Shown piece after piece: positions 54,362 to 62,535 of a DNA stretch of 64,000 nucleotides. Source of the stretch: JBAZZQ01 sp041658725 (lineage in GTDB: Bacteria > Planctomycetota > Phycisphaerae > JAAYCJ01); contig JBAZZQ010000013.1 of NCBI GenBank assembly GCA_041658725.1, positions 1 to 64,000 on the forward strand, written 5' to 3'. The notes under the pieces were generated by a model, which saw nothing but the letters and a program-made list of their open reading frames with translations, had not been told where the DNA came from and made no database searches. Each line of letters starts with the position of its first letter. Position 1 is the first letter of the stretch. The position numbers and the translations under genes are program-made.

Positions 54362-54946
54362 ATGAAAGTGGCTCTTATGCTCAATGATACAATGACCATT
54401 GCGGATAATCGCGATGCCCAGGCCCAGCAGCTCTCGGCCTGCGAGGCGGCCTTGGCGCTACCCAAAAATGAGAAAAACCAAGCCATGCGATTGCTGATCA
54501 GCCTGTCGCGCGATGGCGACCCGTTGGTCAGAATTCGGGCCGCACAAGGACTGATGCAAATCGGCGGCGAGCGGGCCGTTATCGGACTAATGGACCTGAT
54601 GGACGATCATCATTCGCAGGTCCGAATTGCCGCTATCGAGGCGCTTGGAGTCTTGCGGGCACACGAGGCGCGTGATAGAATCGAGACAATTATAAAATCG
54701 GATCCTGAAATTTCCGTCCGAATTACGGCCGCCAGGACGCTTGGGAAGTTGGGCAGCAAGAACGGCCTGTTGCTCATTATCAGACTCCTGGACCATGAAG
54801 ACATGTATTTCCGCAGTTTGGCGGTTTTGGCTCTGAAGGATATCATTGGCCAGACCTTTCCTACCACCAGGGAAGGGATCAGGTCGGCCAAGCGATACCT
54901 GGAAATGAACTTAAACAAATATTTTACTATTACTGGAGGTTCATAA
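54362..54946 (+). CDS. HEAT-repeat protein
   Basis: Protein of 194 residues with about four HEAT/PBS-lyase-like helical repeats (DPLVRIRAAQGLMQIGGERA, HSQVRIAAIEALGVLRAHEA, ISVRITAARTLGKLGSKNGL). No signal peptide. Such repeats bind proteins. Its stop and the next gene's ATG share a base (TAATG), so it is translationally coupled to the small lipoprotein. The leader contains an inverted repeat AAGCTTC-A-GAAGCTT (54305-54319). Confidence 0.8.
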   Translation: MKVALMLNDTMTIADNRDAQAQQLSACEAALALPKNEKNQAMRLLISLSRDGDPLVRIRAAQGLMQIGGERAVIGLMDLMDDHHSQVRIAAIEALGVLRAHEARDRIETIIKSDPEISVRITAARTLGKLGSKNGLLLIIRLLDHEDMYFRSLAVLALKDIIGQTFPTTREGIRSAKRYLEMNLNKYFTITGGS

Positions 54947-55170
54947 TGAAACGGACTTTATTGTTCACCGCGGGTATCTTAGGACCGATGTGCGGGTTGC
55001 TGGCCGGTTGCGATGATAACGTAAAAAGCACCGTCCTCACCGGATTGCAGGGGGGCGCCACAACGGTCGCCACCGCCCTGATCACCGCCTTATTTCAAAC
55101 CGCCATACCGACAACGACAGCGAAACTGGTAAGCGATTTGGCGACGTCGTTAGTGGCCGTGATCCTCTAA
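54946..55170 (+). CDS. Small lipoprotein
   Basis: Protein of 74 residues: signal sequence ending in lipobox LLAGC (Cys 22), then a Thr/Ala/Leu-rich amphipathic segment with no charged tail. GGAGG in the preceding gene's 3' end serves as its ribosome-binding site. No family recognised. Coupling to a HEAT-repeat protein suggests a joint role. Confidence 0.7.
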   Translation: MKRTLLFTAGILGPMCGLLAGCDDNVKSTVLTGLQGGATTVATALITALFQTAIPTTTAKLVSDLATSLVAVIL

Positions 55171-55265
55171 AAAAATCAATTTCGTCCTTCGGAACGATCT
55201 GGACATAAAACATCGGTAGGCGTATTCGTTTAGCAGGCGCCGGTACGGCGGCTTCCTAAATGCGT

Positions 55266-55862
55266 CTATTTTGAAGGCGGCGATTGCGCCATTCGCATCG
55301 TCGCCGGCATCCATTTTCCGAAGCCTTTCAGGTGTTCCCAATAACCGATATAGCCGGTGATTCCCCAGATCGCCGCCGCCGACAGAAGAACAATCACCGA
55401 CAATATCCGGCAGGTCCGATTGCTCCGCAGGACAAGGGCCGGGGCCGCCAGTACGCCCGCCGAACCGCTCAGGATAAAACCAATCCCCGAAAGAACGGGG
55501 CTCAACGTCAATTTCAGGTCGATCATTCGTACGCCGATGACGATCGCCGCCAAACCGGCAAAAAACGCATAAACGGCGATGATCAGCAGGTCCCATCGTT
55601 TGGCGATGGCGATGGCCGCCCCCAAAAATATAATCCCGAAAAACACCGAAAGCTCACCGTGCGTAATATTGTACACCGCCGGCAACGGCCAGGTGAAAAT
55701 CATGTGCAACCCCGTTACCAAAGCGATCACTCCCGTCATCCCGAACGCCACCGGCCAGCGATTCTGGTTTTCCGAGTTCAATCCCCAGTAGACATAACAA
55801 GCCAGTACAACCAACCCCGCCGCCATGTTGATCAACATCAAAGGAACATAATCGATAAACAT
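55266..55862 (-). CDS. DUF981-like polytopic membrane protein
   Basis: Protein of 198 residues with about six membrane helices (MLINMAAGLVVLACYVYWG, FFGIIFLGAAIAIA, LLIIAVYAFFAGLAAIVIG, ILSVIVLLSAAAIWGITGYI). The opening MFIDYVPLMLINMAAGLV resembles DUF981, a family of unknown function. It is transcribed after the cupin gene, 49 bases away. Confidence 0.75.
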   Translation of the reverse strand: MFIDYVPLMLINMAAGLVVLACYVYWGLNSENQNRWPVAFGMTGVIALVTGLHMIFTWPLPAVYNITHGELSVFFGIIFLGAAIAIAKRWDLLIIAVYAFFAGLAAIVIGVRMIDLKLTLSPVLSGIGFILSGSAGVLAAPALVLRSNRTCRILSVIVLLSAAAIWGITGYIGYWEHLKGFGKWMPATMRMAQSPPSK

Positions 55863-55911
55863 AATTGCACTCCCATTAAAATGAATTTTTAATGTTCGAC
55901 CTAACGCTCTC

Positions 55912-56259
55912 TTACGACCGGATCATCGTCAGCAGCATTTTAAACTTTTTCGTCGCGAGAACCGAGTGCGGCTGATTGGCCGGCATGATTACCATTTCGC
56001 CCTTGTTTACCGTGATCGGTTTTCCCGCGATGGTGATTTGGGTCTCCCCATCGACCACATAGACCAGGGCGTCGAAGGGGGCGGTATGTTCGCTTAACCG
56101 CTGGCCCTTATCGAAAGCAAACAAAGTTACCGTTCCCGTTTTTTTATCGATAATGGTCCGGCTGACGATGGAATCTTCCTGGTAATCGATCAGGGTGTTT
56201 AAATTTAACGCCTGTGCCGCCGGAGTCTTACCGCCGTTTGATGGTTCGTTTTTTGCCAT
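55912..56259 (-). CDS. Single-domain cupin
   Basis: Protein of 115 residues with one cupin barrel (~30-112): FDALVYVVDGETQITIAGKP and KGEMVIMPANQPHSV. The usual two-His first motif is reduced to one His (EHTAPFDA), and the second motif keeps PxxxPH, so metal binding may be weak or absent. Often such proteins are small-ligand sensors or isomerases. It lies ahead of the DUF981 gene. Confidence 0.85.
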   Translation of the reverse strand: MAKNEPSNGGKTPAAQALNLNTLIDYQEDSIVSRTIIDKKTGTVTLFAFDKGQRLSEHTAPFDALVYVVDGETQITIAGKPITVNKGEMVIMPANQPHSVLATKKFKMLLTMIRS

Positions 56260-56337
56260 GAATATCCTCCCGATATAAAATGTTTCTATCAGTTTAAATG
56301 AGGATCAAAGGTTGAACAAGAGAAAATACCGGAACAA

Positions 56338-57813
56338 TTATTGTATCCGCCGGTCGAAAAATCGTTGGATCATCATAGCCCGCTGCTCGTCGTCGAAAAT
56401 CTGATTGCCGATGATGGACCAAACGAACAGGATCAGAACCAAAATCCCCGCGCACCAGGCAGGCAAGAGAAGCAGGAACGAGGCGAGGATCATCACCACC
56501 ATTCCCGGGGAAATCGGTTGTTTTTTAAGCGCGATCAACCCCAGAGCGACCAGGATGGCCGGGACGCACGACCACGCGGCGGCATTGGCCGCCCCCGCCA
56601 GGGCCGCGTCAGGTTTGATCCATAAGAAGCACAAAGCGATATTGGCCGCCAATCCGGTTAACCAAGCCAGAAAAATCAGGTGCAGCTTTTCAATCATCAC
56701 AAACTGGATGGAAATAAACGCCAGTGCCGACAAAAATTGGAAGAACAAAAACGTCTGCGGAAGGATTTGGGCGAACTGTGATAATCTTTTCGGAAAGATT
56801 ATCGTCAACGGCACGCGAAAAGCCGTAAGCGCGATGGCAGTAATCAATAGCGCCAACAGAGCCAATTTGGCGTAAAGATCAAATTGCGTATTGGCTTGCT
56901 TTCGGGCGCCTTTTTCCCAGATCGAGCAGACACTCGTCATCACCACTCCGGCCGCGGCGGCACCAAAAATAAAAATCAATTGTCCCAGTTGCCGGCTGGT
57001 GGCAAAGATGTCTCCGTGCAAGGCCGTATCGAATTGGGTCAGGTGCCAGAGGGAATACACCTGCCAGGTTTGCCAGACAATTCCTCCCAGTGCCGACCAA
57101 ATTCCATATCCGATCAATTGTTTCGCCAACGGTCTGAATTCAAGGCCGATGGCGGAATCCTCGTCCTCGGGTAATTTGTTTCTGAGAACCAGTCCCCAGA
57201 TGATCGCGGGAACCATGAGGGCGATGACGTACGTCCACATTACATACGTCGCCTCCGGACCGATATATTTCAAGGCCAGGATGGTTAAGATAAAATAAAA
57301 GACTCCATGAAAGAGTTCCATCGCCGCCAGCGCGGGAAACATCCGAAGCCCTTTGAGAATGGCCGCGATCAAAAAATAAACAATGAGCGTAAAACCGGTA
57401 ATAAACGTTACGCGGGTCAGGGGTAAAACGTTCGATGAGGTAAGGTTTTCGCCGGCAAAAATCACATGCCCCAGAGGCACAGCGAAGAGCAGCAACACCA
57501 TCGTGGCCCCAAGAGCAACCCCCACGATTAATCCTCCGCCCAGACCTAAAAAAGAATTTAATTTCTTACGAGTCTGATAGGCCGGAACATACCGGGTGAT
57601 CGCTTCGTGTATCCCCAGGGCGGCCAGGGGGACAATGATGTTAAGTGACTGCAGGGCCAGCGTAAGTAAAGTCAGCTGCCCCGTCTGTTTGGCCAGCAGC
57701 CAGATCAAAACCACTCCGCGAATAAAGCTCAAGCCCCGGTACAGAAAAATCGTCGGCAGATAAATGCGAACCGATTTGACGACACCGGAAGGACGGAATA
57801 TTTTGCTTTCCAT
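56338..57813 (-). CDS. Polysaccharide flippase-like membrane protein (MOP superfamily)
   Basis: Protein of 491 residues with about 12-14 membrane helices, in the Wzx/MATE-like superfamily that flips lipid-linked oligosaccharides (LPTIFLYRGLSFIRGVVLIW at the N terminus). I chose the ATG at 57813 with AAGGA eight bases upstream; the longer frame adds 26 residues without support. It could be the flippase for the EPS locus 22 kb away, but no glycosyltransferase lies beside it. Confidence 0.82.
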   Translation of the reverse strand: MESKIFRPSGVVKSVRIYLPTIFLYRGLSFIRGVVLIWLLAKQTGQLTLLTLALQSLNIIVPLAALGIHEAITRYVPAYQTRKKLNSFLGLGGGLIVGVALGATMVLLLFAVPLGHVIFAGENLTSSNVLPLTRVTFITGFTLIVYFLIAAILKGLRMFPALAAMELFHGVFYFILTILALKYIGPEATYVMWTYVIALMVPAIIWGLVLRNKLPEDEDSAIGLEFRPLAKQLIGYGIWSALGGIVWQTWQVYSLWHLTQFDTALHGDIFATSRQLGQLIFIFGAAAAGVVMTSVCSIWEKGARKQANTQFDLYAKLALLALLITAIALTAFRVPLTIIFPKRLSQFAQILPQTFLFFQFLSALAFISIQFVMIEKLHLIFLAWLTGLAANIALCFLWIKPDAALAGAANAAAWSCVPAILVALGLIALKKQPISPGMVVMILASFLLLLPAWCAGILVLILFVWSIIGNQIFDDEQRAMMIQRFFDRRIQ

Positions 57814-58016
57814 GCACGGTCCTTCATTCATATCCCTTATTATGTATTCCAGGGCGTGCAATAACAAGATTGCTTTTGCGGAACTGACCACTTACACTCC
57901 ACCGAAATTTCATTGCTTTTTTCGGATGTGTGGCATAAGCTGTAATCCCGTACCTATGCTCCCCGACATATATTCTATCAATATGATGTTCCGAAGCGGT
58001 ACAAAGGAGTTAAGGA

Positions 58017-59138
58017 ATGTTGGGTTTGAAAAGACGTATCGTATGGGTTTTGGTGGTGGTATTTTTGACGGCCTCCGTTTATCCCCTTCTCGCAGACGAT
58101 GAAGGCAAGGGTAAGAAGCGACGAAAAGACATCATCGATCTGGTGTATGTTGAAAAACCTGTGGTGGGACTGCCCCACGGCTTAAAGGCGATCGCCTTTA
58201 TTCCGTTTTCCCAGGTCGTCGAAGACAAGGAAGGCATTTTTTCCGCCCGCGAAAAAAAAATGGGTGACGAACTAACGTCCGCCATTGCCCAGCGAATGCA
58301 GGAATGTTCCCGGCAGTTTGATATTCCTTTAAATATCGTCGATCGGGAATCGGTCGCGGCGATTATGAAGGAAAAGGACCTCGCCGACGCCGGCCTGGCA
58401 CAGGAAAGCAAAGCCCTCCAACTCGGAAAACTGGCCCACGCCGAGGCTATCTGCTTCGGAAGAATGACCATCGACGTCCACAAAGTCGAAGGGACGTCCT
58501 CGACCTTTCGACCCGTTCCGGGTCGGCATGGAATCCGACTCGATCAGGAAGAAGTCCGAAGCATCCGGCGAACCATTACTGTTTCCGCCACCGTAAAACT
58601 CGTCGCCACCGCCACAGGAAAAAGCATCCTGACCTTCAACAAAAGAGCCTCCGATACCGTCGAACGCAAACCCGGCTTAATTATGGGTGAAGATGCCCAG
58701 GAAATTCAGCTTCGCCCCGAAGATGAAGTAATCGAACGGTTGTTTAATCAACTCGTCGATGAATTTGTCGGCCAGCTGCTTCCCCACGAAATTCGTCTCG
58801 AAGTCAAAGTCGTGGAACCCAAAAATAAACTTTCGAAAATGGCTCTGAAGTTTATGAAAACCGGCGATTACGAAAAAGCAATTGAGCTTTTCCAGGAAGG
58901 ATTGGCATCTAAACCCGACGATCATGCCGCCCTTTATGATCTTGGATTGGCTTATGAAATCACAGGCAACCTCAAGAACGCCCTTAAAAGCTATGAGCAG
59001 GCCTATAGATTTAAGGATAAAGATTATTATTTAGACGCCGCTCAAAGGGCCAGGCAAAAAATGAACGTCGCCAAGGCGGAATCGGAATCTTCACCGACAA
59101 GCACCCAACCTGCCGATAATGAAAGTGATAACGAATAA
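58017..59138 (+). CDS. CsgG/FlgO-like periplasmic protein with TPR tail
   Basis: Protein of 373 residues with a signal peptide (~1-27). Residues ~55-265 resemble the CsgG/FlgO/LpoB fold (IAFIPFSQVVEDKEG, NIVDRESVAAIMKEKDLADA, LGKLAHAEAICFGRM), including the usual helix-then-strand order ending in the family's Leu-x-x-A-D/E-A motif. Residues ~280-345 hold two TPR units (LKFMKTGDYEKAIELFQEGL). No lipobox Cys is seen, unlike curli CsgG, so pore formation is not implied. AAAGGAG precedes the ATG. It heads a four-gene envelope cluster. Confidence 0.75.
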   Translation: MLGLKRRIVWVLVVVFLTASVYPLLADDEGKGKKRRKDIIDLVYVEKPVVGLPHGLKAIAFIPFSQVVEDKEGIFSAREKKMGDELTSAIAQRMQECSRQFDIPLNIVDRESVAAIMKEKDLADAGLAQESKALQLGKLAHAEAICFGRMTIDVHKVEGTSSTFRPVPGRHGIRLDQEEVRSIRRTITVSATVKLVATATGKSILTFNKRASDTVERKPGLIMGEDAQEIQLRPEDEVIERLFNQLVDEFVGQLLPHEIRLEVKVVEPKNKLSKMALKFMKTGDYEKAIELFQEGLASKPDDHAALYDLGLAYEITGNLKNALKSYEQAYRFKDKDYYLDAAQRARQKMNVAKAESESSPTSTQPADNESDNE

Positions 59139-59147
59139 TCGCACATC

Positions 59148-59177
59148 TTTACCCAAATGAAAAAGTAAGGTATAATT
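59148..59177 (+). promoter_or_regulatory. Possible promoter for the LPP20-repeat gene
   Basis: TTTACC (59148-59153), 18-base spacer, TATAAT (59172-59177). The -10 is perfect and the -35 weak. The leader would be about 27 nt. Confidence 0.4.
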
Positions 59178-59210
59178 CACCTTTATGTTTTTAGCGAAGG
59201 AGTTCTAACA

Positions 59211-60515
59211 ATGAAACGGTTGATATGGGTTGTGGCGGCAGGAATGATTTTACCCTCCCTGGTTTCGGCCAGCCAGGTCAGCGATGCCCAGAACAAATTG
59301 CTGGCCAAACGTGCCGCGGAAGCCGACTGCTATCGGAAGTTGGCCGAAAGGATCATGGGGTTGCGAATCAATTCGCAAACCCTGGTTCGAGATTTCGTCG
59401 CGGAGTCCGATTCCATTCAAACCGACTTGAACACGTTCATCAAAGGCGTGCGACTTGGCCCGCCGCGTTATTATAGCGACGGAACGTGCGAAGTTACCGG
59501 CGAAATAACGTACAAGAAAGTTATCGCCACCATCAGCGAGATTCACTCTCGACATTATGTTGACGATCATATCAAGGCAAGCGATTTTACGGATATGGCC
59601 ACGCGCACGGAAATTTCCGTGATCAAGGCCACGGGATCTGGCGTTCCTCGCCCCGACGCTCCTCTGGATCAACCCGATGGAACCGTCACGCAGTCCGCCG
59701 TCGAAGATTTGCCCACCCCGCATGTCCCTGGTTACTGGGCGAAACATGTTAGTCCCCGAGGAAGGCTTATGGCGGTCCGGGCGGCCACCCTCGACGCCTA
59801 TCGCCGACTCGGCGAACAGCTCCGAGGCTTTAGGATCAGCTCACAAACATCGGTAAGAGATTTTGTGGCCGAATCCGATGAAATCAGGACCGAACTCGAC
59901 GTGGTCCTCCGCGGAGCACATGAAGTCTGCACCTATTTCCACAGTGATGAGCCCATCGTCGAAGTTACCGTGGAAATTCCCTGGCAGAAAGTGATTGCCA
60001 CCATTCGCAACTCCTATACCACGCACATCAAAAATAATCATGTCAAAGAAAGTGTTTTCAACGAGCTATCCACCCGCGTCGAGAAGAAATATTTCCGGGC
60101 TACGGGAATGGGAATTCCACCGGAGCGATATTTGATCTCCTCCGGGCAGGATAAGACCTCTACCCCCGAGTGGATGCGAAAACCGCTCAGCGCGGAAGGA
60201 GAAGCGGCGATTGACAATAAAGGCAATAATCTCGCCCAGGCGAAATTAATGGCCGCCCGGGCCGCGGAACTTGACGCCAAGGCAAAACTCGCCCGGATTA
60301 TCGGTGGGCTGAGACTGGACGGCGACAGCACAATCGGTAGTTTTATCGTCAAGCACGATCAGATCAAAGCCGAGCTGGACGCGGTGGTGGATGGAGCCTA
60401 TCAAAAAGGCAAACCCGAATATATGGAAAATACGGTCCGGGTAACAGTTGAACTCCCCGCCGTACGGGTTTGGAAAGTTATTTGTGACGAAATGAACGTG
60501 AAACAGGAACAATAA
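59211..60515 (+). CDS. Secreted protein with three LPP20/FlgP-like repeats
   Basis: Protein of 434 residues with a signal peptide (~1-20, ending SLVSAS). Three repeats at about 25-125, 180-280 and 340-430 each begin A-x-x-A-(A/T)-x-(A/L)-D-A/C-x-x-K/R-L and continue G(L/F)RI-S-T-VRDFVAESD and VE(I/L). The first two are closest (INSQTLVRDFVAESD, ISSQTSVRDFVAESD). Single LPP20 domains occur in FlgP-type flagellar outer-membrane proteins; a tandem triple is unusual. GAAGGAG precedes the ATG. Being next to a CsgG/FlgO-like gene fits a common envelope complex. Confidence 0.72.
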   Translation: MKRLIWVVAAGMILPSLVSASQVSDAQNKLLAKRAAEADCYRKLAERIMGLRINSQTLVRDFVAESDSIQTDLNTFIKGVRLGPPRYYSDGTCEVTGEITYKKVIATISEIHSRHYVDDHIKASDFTDMATRTEISVIKATGSGVPRPDAPLDQPDGTVTQSAVEDLPTPHVPGYWAKHVSPRGRLMAVRAATLDAYRRLGEQLRGFRISSQTSVRDFVAESDEIRTELDVVLRGAHEVCTYFHSDEPIVEVTVEIPWQKVIATIRNSYTTHIKNNHVKESVFNELSTRVEKKYFRATGMGIPPERYLISSGQDKTSTPEWMRKPLSAEGEAAIDNKGNNLAQAKLMAARAAELDAKAKLARIIGGLRLDGDSTIGSFIVKHDQIKAELDAVVDGAYQKGKPEYMENTVRVTVELPAVRVWKVICDEMNVKQEQ

Positions 60516-60537
60516 TTTTTTTTGGGAGGAACATGTT

Positions 60538-60900
60538 ATGAGATCGTCAATGAAATTCGTTATCGCGACAGGAGTGTTGACTGTGGTCGTGTTGTCCTCG
60601 GGGTTGATGTCCGGCTGCGGTGAAAGACGCCGCGACGTGGTCGTGGTCGATCAGCCTCGGCGTGATGTCGTCGTTGTGGAACGGCCTCGGCGCGAAGTGA
60701 TTGTCGAGCGGCCTCGGCGCGAGGTGATCGTGGAACGACCCCGTCGCGAAGTGATTGTCGTACAACCCCGGCATAAAGTGATCGTGGAACGTCCTCGCCA
60801 TCGAACGGTCGTGGTTGAAAAAAGCCACCGCGACAAAGTGATCGTCGTGAAAGAAAAGAACAAAAGGGACAAACGTGACAAACATGATCGAAATGATTAA
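60538..60900 (+). CDS. Arg/Val-rich tandem-repeat lipoprotein
   Basis: Protein of 120 residues. The signal sequence ends in lipobox LMSGC (Cys at about 27). From there eight or more units of 9-10 residues repeat the theme R-R-(D/E)-V-(V/I)-V-(V/E)-x-x-P (RRDVVVVDQP, RREVIVERP, RHKVIVERP), then a very basic tail KEKNKRDKRDKHDRND. Each unit is a strand-forming V/I run between charged turns. No family recognised. GGGAGG precedes the ATG. It is followed 17 bases later by a mini-lipoprotein with an acidic tail. Confidence 0.75.
   Translation: MRSSMKFVIATGVLTVVVLSSGLMSGCGERRRDVVVVDQPRRDVVVVERPRREVIVERPRREVIVERPRREVIVVQPRHKVIVERPRHRTVVVEKSHRDKVIVVKEKNKRDKRDKHDRND
60626..60823 (+). repeat. 27/30-bp tandem repeats in the lipoprotein gene
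   Basis: Units such as CCTCGGCGCGAAGTGATTGT (27 bp in all) recur head to tail about seven times with synonymous and conservative changes. Two early units are 30 bp. The unit length is a multiple of three, so copy number can change without breaking the frame. Confidence 0.75.
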
Positions 60901-60917
60901 TAAAGGAAAAGCGAACC

Positions 60918-61076
60918 ATGAAAAAAATGTTTAAATATCTGCTGACGATTTCGATGGTATTGGTCCTCACCGGAGCCTTAAGCGCCATCGCCGGCTGTGA
61001 AAAACGCGAGTATCACCGGCACGAGGAAAAAACGCAAAAAGACGTCGTCATCGACGAAGGCCCGGTGGTGGAATAA
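60918..61076 (+). CDS. 52-residue lipoprotein
   Basis: Not found by length-limited gene calling. The product starts MKKMFKYLLTISMVLVLTG and has the lipobox AIAGC (Cys at about 27). A short polar tail follows (EKREYHRHEEKTQKDVVIDE) and ends PVVE, with net acidic end. AAAGGA lies 11 bases before the ATG. The VVID and PVVE words echo the V-rich units of the preceding gene, so the two may be related or interact. Resembles no family I know. Confidence 0.7.
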   Translation: MKKMFKYLLTISMVLVLTGALSAIAGCEKREYHRHEEKTQKDVVIDEGPVVE

Positions 61077-61382
61077 TTTTCGAGTGGCATGGCCTCGTTC
61101 TTACGAGGCCGTGCCTTTCTTAATGACGCCGAACATGGCCACGTAAGAACGAGGCTATGCTATCCGGTTGTCATTAACGGACACACTCAAAAAAATTTCC
61201 AAAAATCCACCCGAAAAATTTGACAAACCCCATTTTATGTGTCATCCTTAACTATAGGGCAGCCGTCTGCTTCGCTCTTTAAATAATTCGTCTTTTCGGG
61301 GAGCCTTGGCGGTTTAATAAAATCTCTTTTTCGGGAACCAGAATTGCACCATTTTTGCACTATTTTCAGAATAGTGCCTGTT
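61077..61382. other. 306-base convergent intergenic region
   Basis: Contains a REP-like palindrome (61092-61155), then A/T-rich sequence without a credible ORF. A GTGTC/GACAC-like imperfect pairing near 61180-61250 is too weak to call. Confidence 0.5.
61092..61155. repeat. REP-like palindrome GCCTCGTTCTTACG
   Basis: Perfect 14-bp arms 61092-61105 and 61142-61155, with a further short hairpin GGCCTCG...CGAGGCC inside the left part. It lies 15 bases after the mini-lipoprotein stop. Confidence 0.7.
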
Positions 61383-62414
61383 TCACCACACCGGTGCCTT
61401 TTCCGGTACTTTTCCCCGATCGAAAAAGTAGGTCGGCAGGCTTCGGAACAGGCCGTAGGGATTGTATAAACTTTCCAATTCACCGCGGCAGTTATACCAG
61501 CATACTTTGCATTTATTCACTTTCGCCTCTGTCCGCATGCGCCGGTACAACTCAAGAATATTATCGCGGTAAAGATTGCCCACCGGCACGCTACGCCGTT
61601 CCACGCAGATCGACACATTGCCGATGCTGTCGATATTATAAAACGCCCGCCCCGCCATGCACCCTTCGACCCCGCCGTTCAGAGCGTTGTTGAAGTTGCC
61701 CAAAAAATAGGGGTTGCTCAGCATGTTCGGATATTTCCGGCGAAGTTCCAGCAGATATTCCGAGGCTTGCGGATCACGGCAAAGGAATTTTTCATCCCCG
61801 GTTTTCAGCCGGCAATATGGCTGAACCATAAAATAGGCTCCAAACTGCTTGGCCAGCTTGATCAGGTCTTCGATTTGATTGAGATTATCATGCATCAGCA
61901 CGGCCATCAGGTTCACTCGCTGCCAGGGGTAGCGTCTGCCTTTCGCCAAATATTCCAACGCCGCAACCGCCCGGTCAAACGCGCCTTTTACCCCTCGCCG
62001 CCGGTCGTGCTGCTCGGAATTGGCGTAATCTATGCTGATGGAAATTCCCCAAAGTCCCGCCCAATACAAATCCCTGGCCAGGTCCGGGGTCATCAGATAT
62101 CCGTTGGTCGTGATGAAAGGCAAATGATACCGCGAGACCTCCCGGGCAATTTGAACGATATCGTTTCGCACAAGGGGTTCCCCCCCGGCTAGTGAGATAA
62201 AAATCGATCCCGCCCGGGCCAGTTGCCTGGCCCCGTAGGCAAACTGTTCGACTGTCTGCTCCGGCATTTGACCTTGAGGGTCTTTCCAATATCCGCAAAA
62301 GGCGCAGTGAAAATTGCACCGGTACGTCACCTGCCAAGCCACCCACATCGGGTACCTGCCCATGTACGTCCGGAACAACCGAGCCTTTTTTTGCGTCGAA
62401 CTCAAATCTAACAT
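61383..62414 (-). CDS. Radical SAM protein with SPASM-like C terminus
   Basis: Protein of 343 residues. The [4Fe-4S] motif CNFHCAFC is near 33-40 and the SAM-binding GGEPL is near 77-81. The C-terminal Cys-rich part (VSICVERRSVPVGNLY, CKVCWYNCRGELESLYN) resembles a SPASM/Twitch region that binds extra clusters. The family modifies peptides, sugars or cofactors; the substrate is unknown. No Shine-Dalgarno sequence precedes the ATG and the likely promoter start is only a few bases upstream, so the mRNA may be nearly leaderless. Confidence 0.88.
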   Translation of the reverse strand: MLDLSSTQKKARLFRTYMGRYPMWVAWQVTYRCNFHCAFCGYWKDPQGQMPEQTVEQFAYGARQLARAGSIFISLAGGEPLVRNDIVQIAREVSRYHLPFITTNGYLMTPDLARDLYWAGLWGISISIDYANSEQHDRRRGVKGAFDRAVAALEYLAKGRRYPWQRVNLMAVLMHDNLNQIEDLIKLAKQFGAYFMVQPYCRLKTGDEKFLCRDPQASEYLLELRRKYPNMLSNPYFLGNFNNALNGGVEGCMAGRAFYNIDSIGNVSICVERRSVPVGNLYRDNILELYRRMRTEAKVNKCKVCWYNCRGELESLYNPYGLFRSLPTYFFDRGKVPEKAPVW

Positions 62415-62424
62415 GAGAAAGCAT

Positions 62425-62453
62425 TTTATAACAAATTTCTACTTCCATACCAA
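62425..62453 (-). promoter_or_regulatory. Possible promoter for the radical SAM gene
   Basis: Read leftward, TTGGTA (62453-62448), 17-base spacer, TATAAA (62430-62425). Transcription would begin near 62418, about four bases before the ATG. Confidence 0.4.
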
Positions 62454-62472
62454 TATCAATTTACGATATGGT

Positions 62473-62507
62473 CGCTTCTTTAAGAGGCACGACCGTAAGG
62501 GAGTGTT
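62473..62507. repeat. 35-nt dispersed repeat, copy 2
   Basis: Identical to 35052-35086 and in the same orientation. It lies between the radical SAM gene start and the end of thpR. Confidence 0.75.
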
Positions 62508-62535
62508 CTTTCCACAGCCGGAAAAGACTGAGGAA

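Noticed and set aside
57935..57955. TGGCATAAGCTGTAAT as a sigma54 promoter before the CsgG-like gene
   Set aside because: The GG element is acceptable, but the required TTGC/TGC element at -12 is absent at correct spacing.
59112..59119. Exact GCCGATAA sigma28 -10 octamer
   Set aside because: It lies in the coding end of the CsgG-like gene (residues PADNE) and no TAAAGTTT-like -35 is present 11-12 bases upstream.
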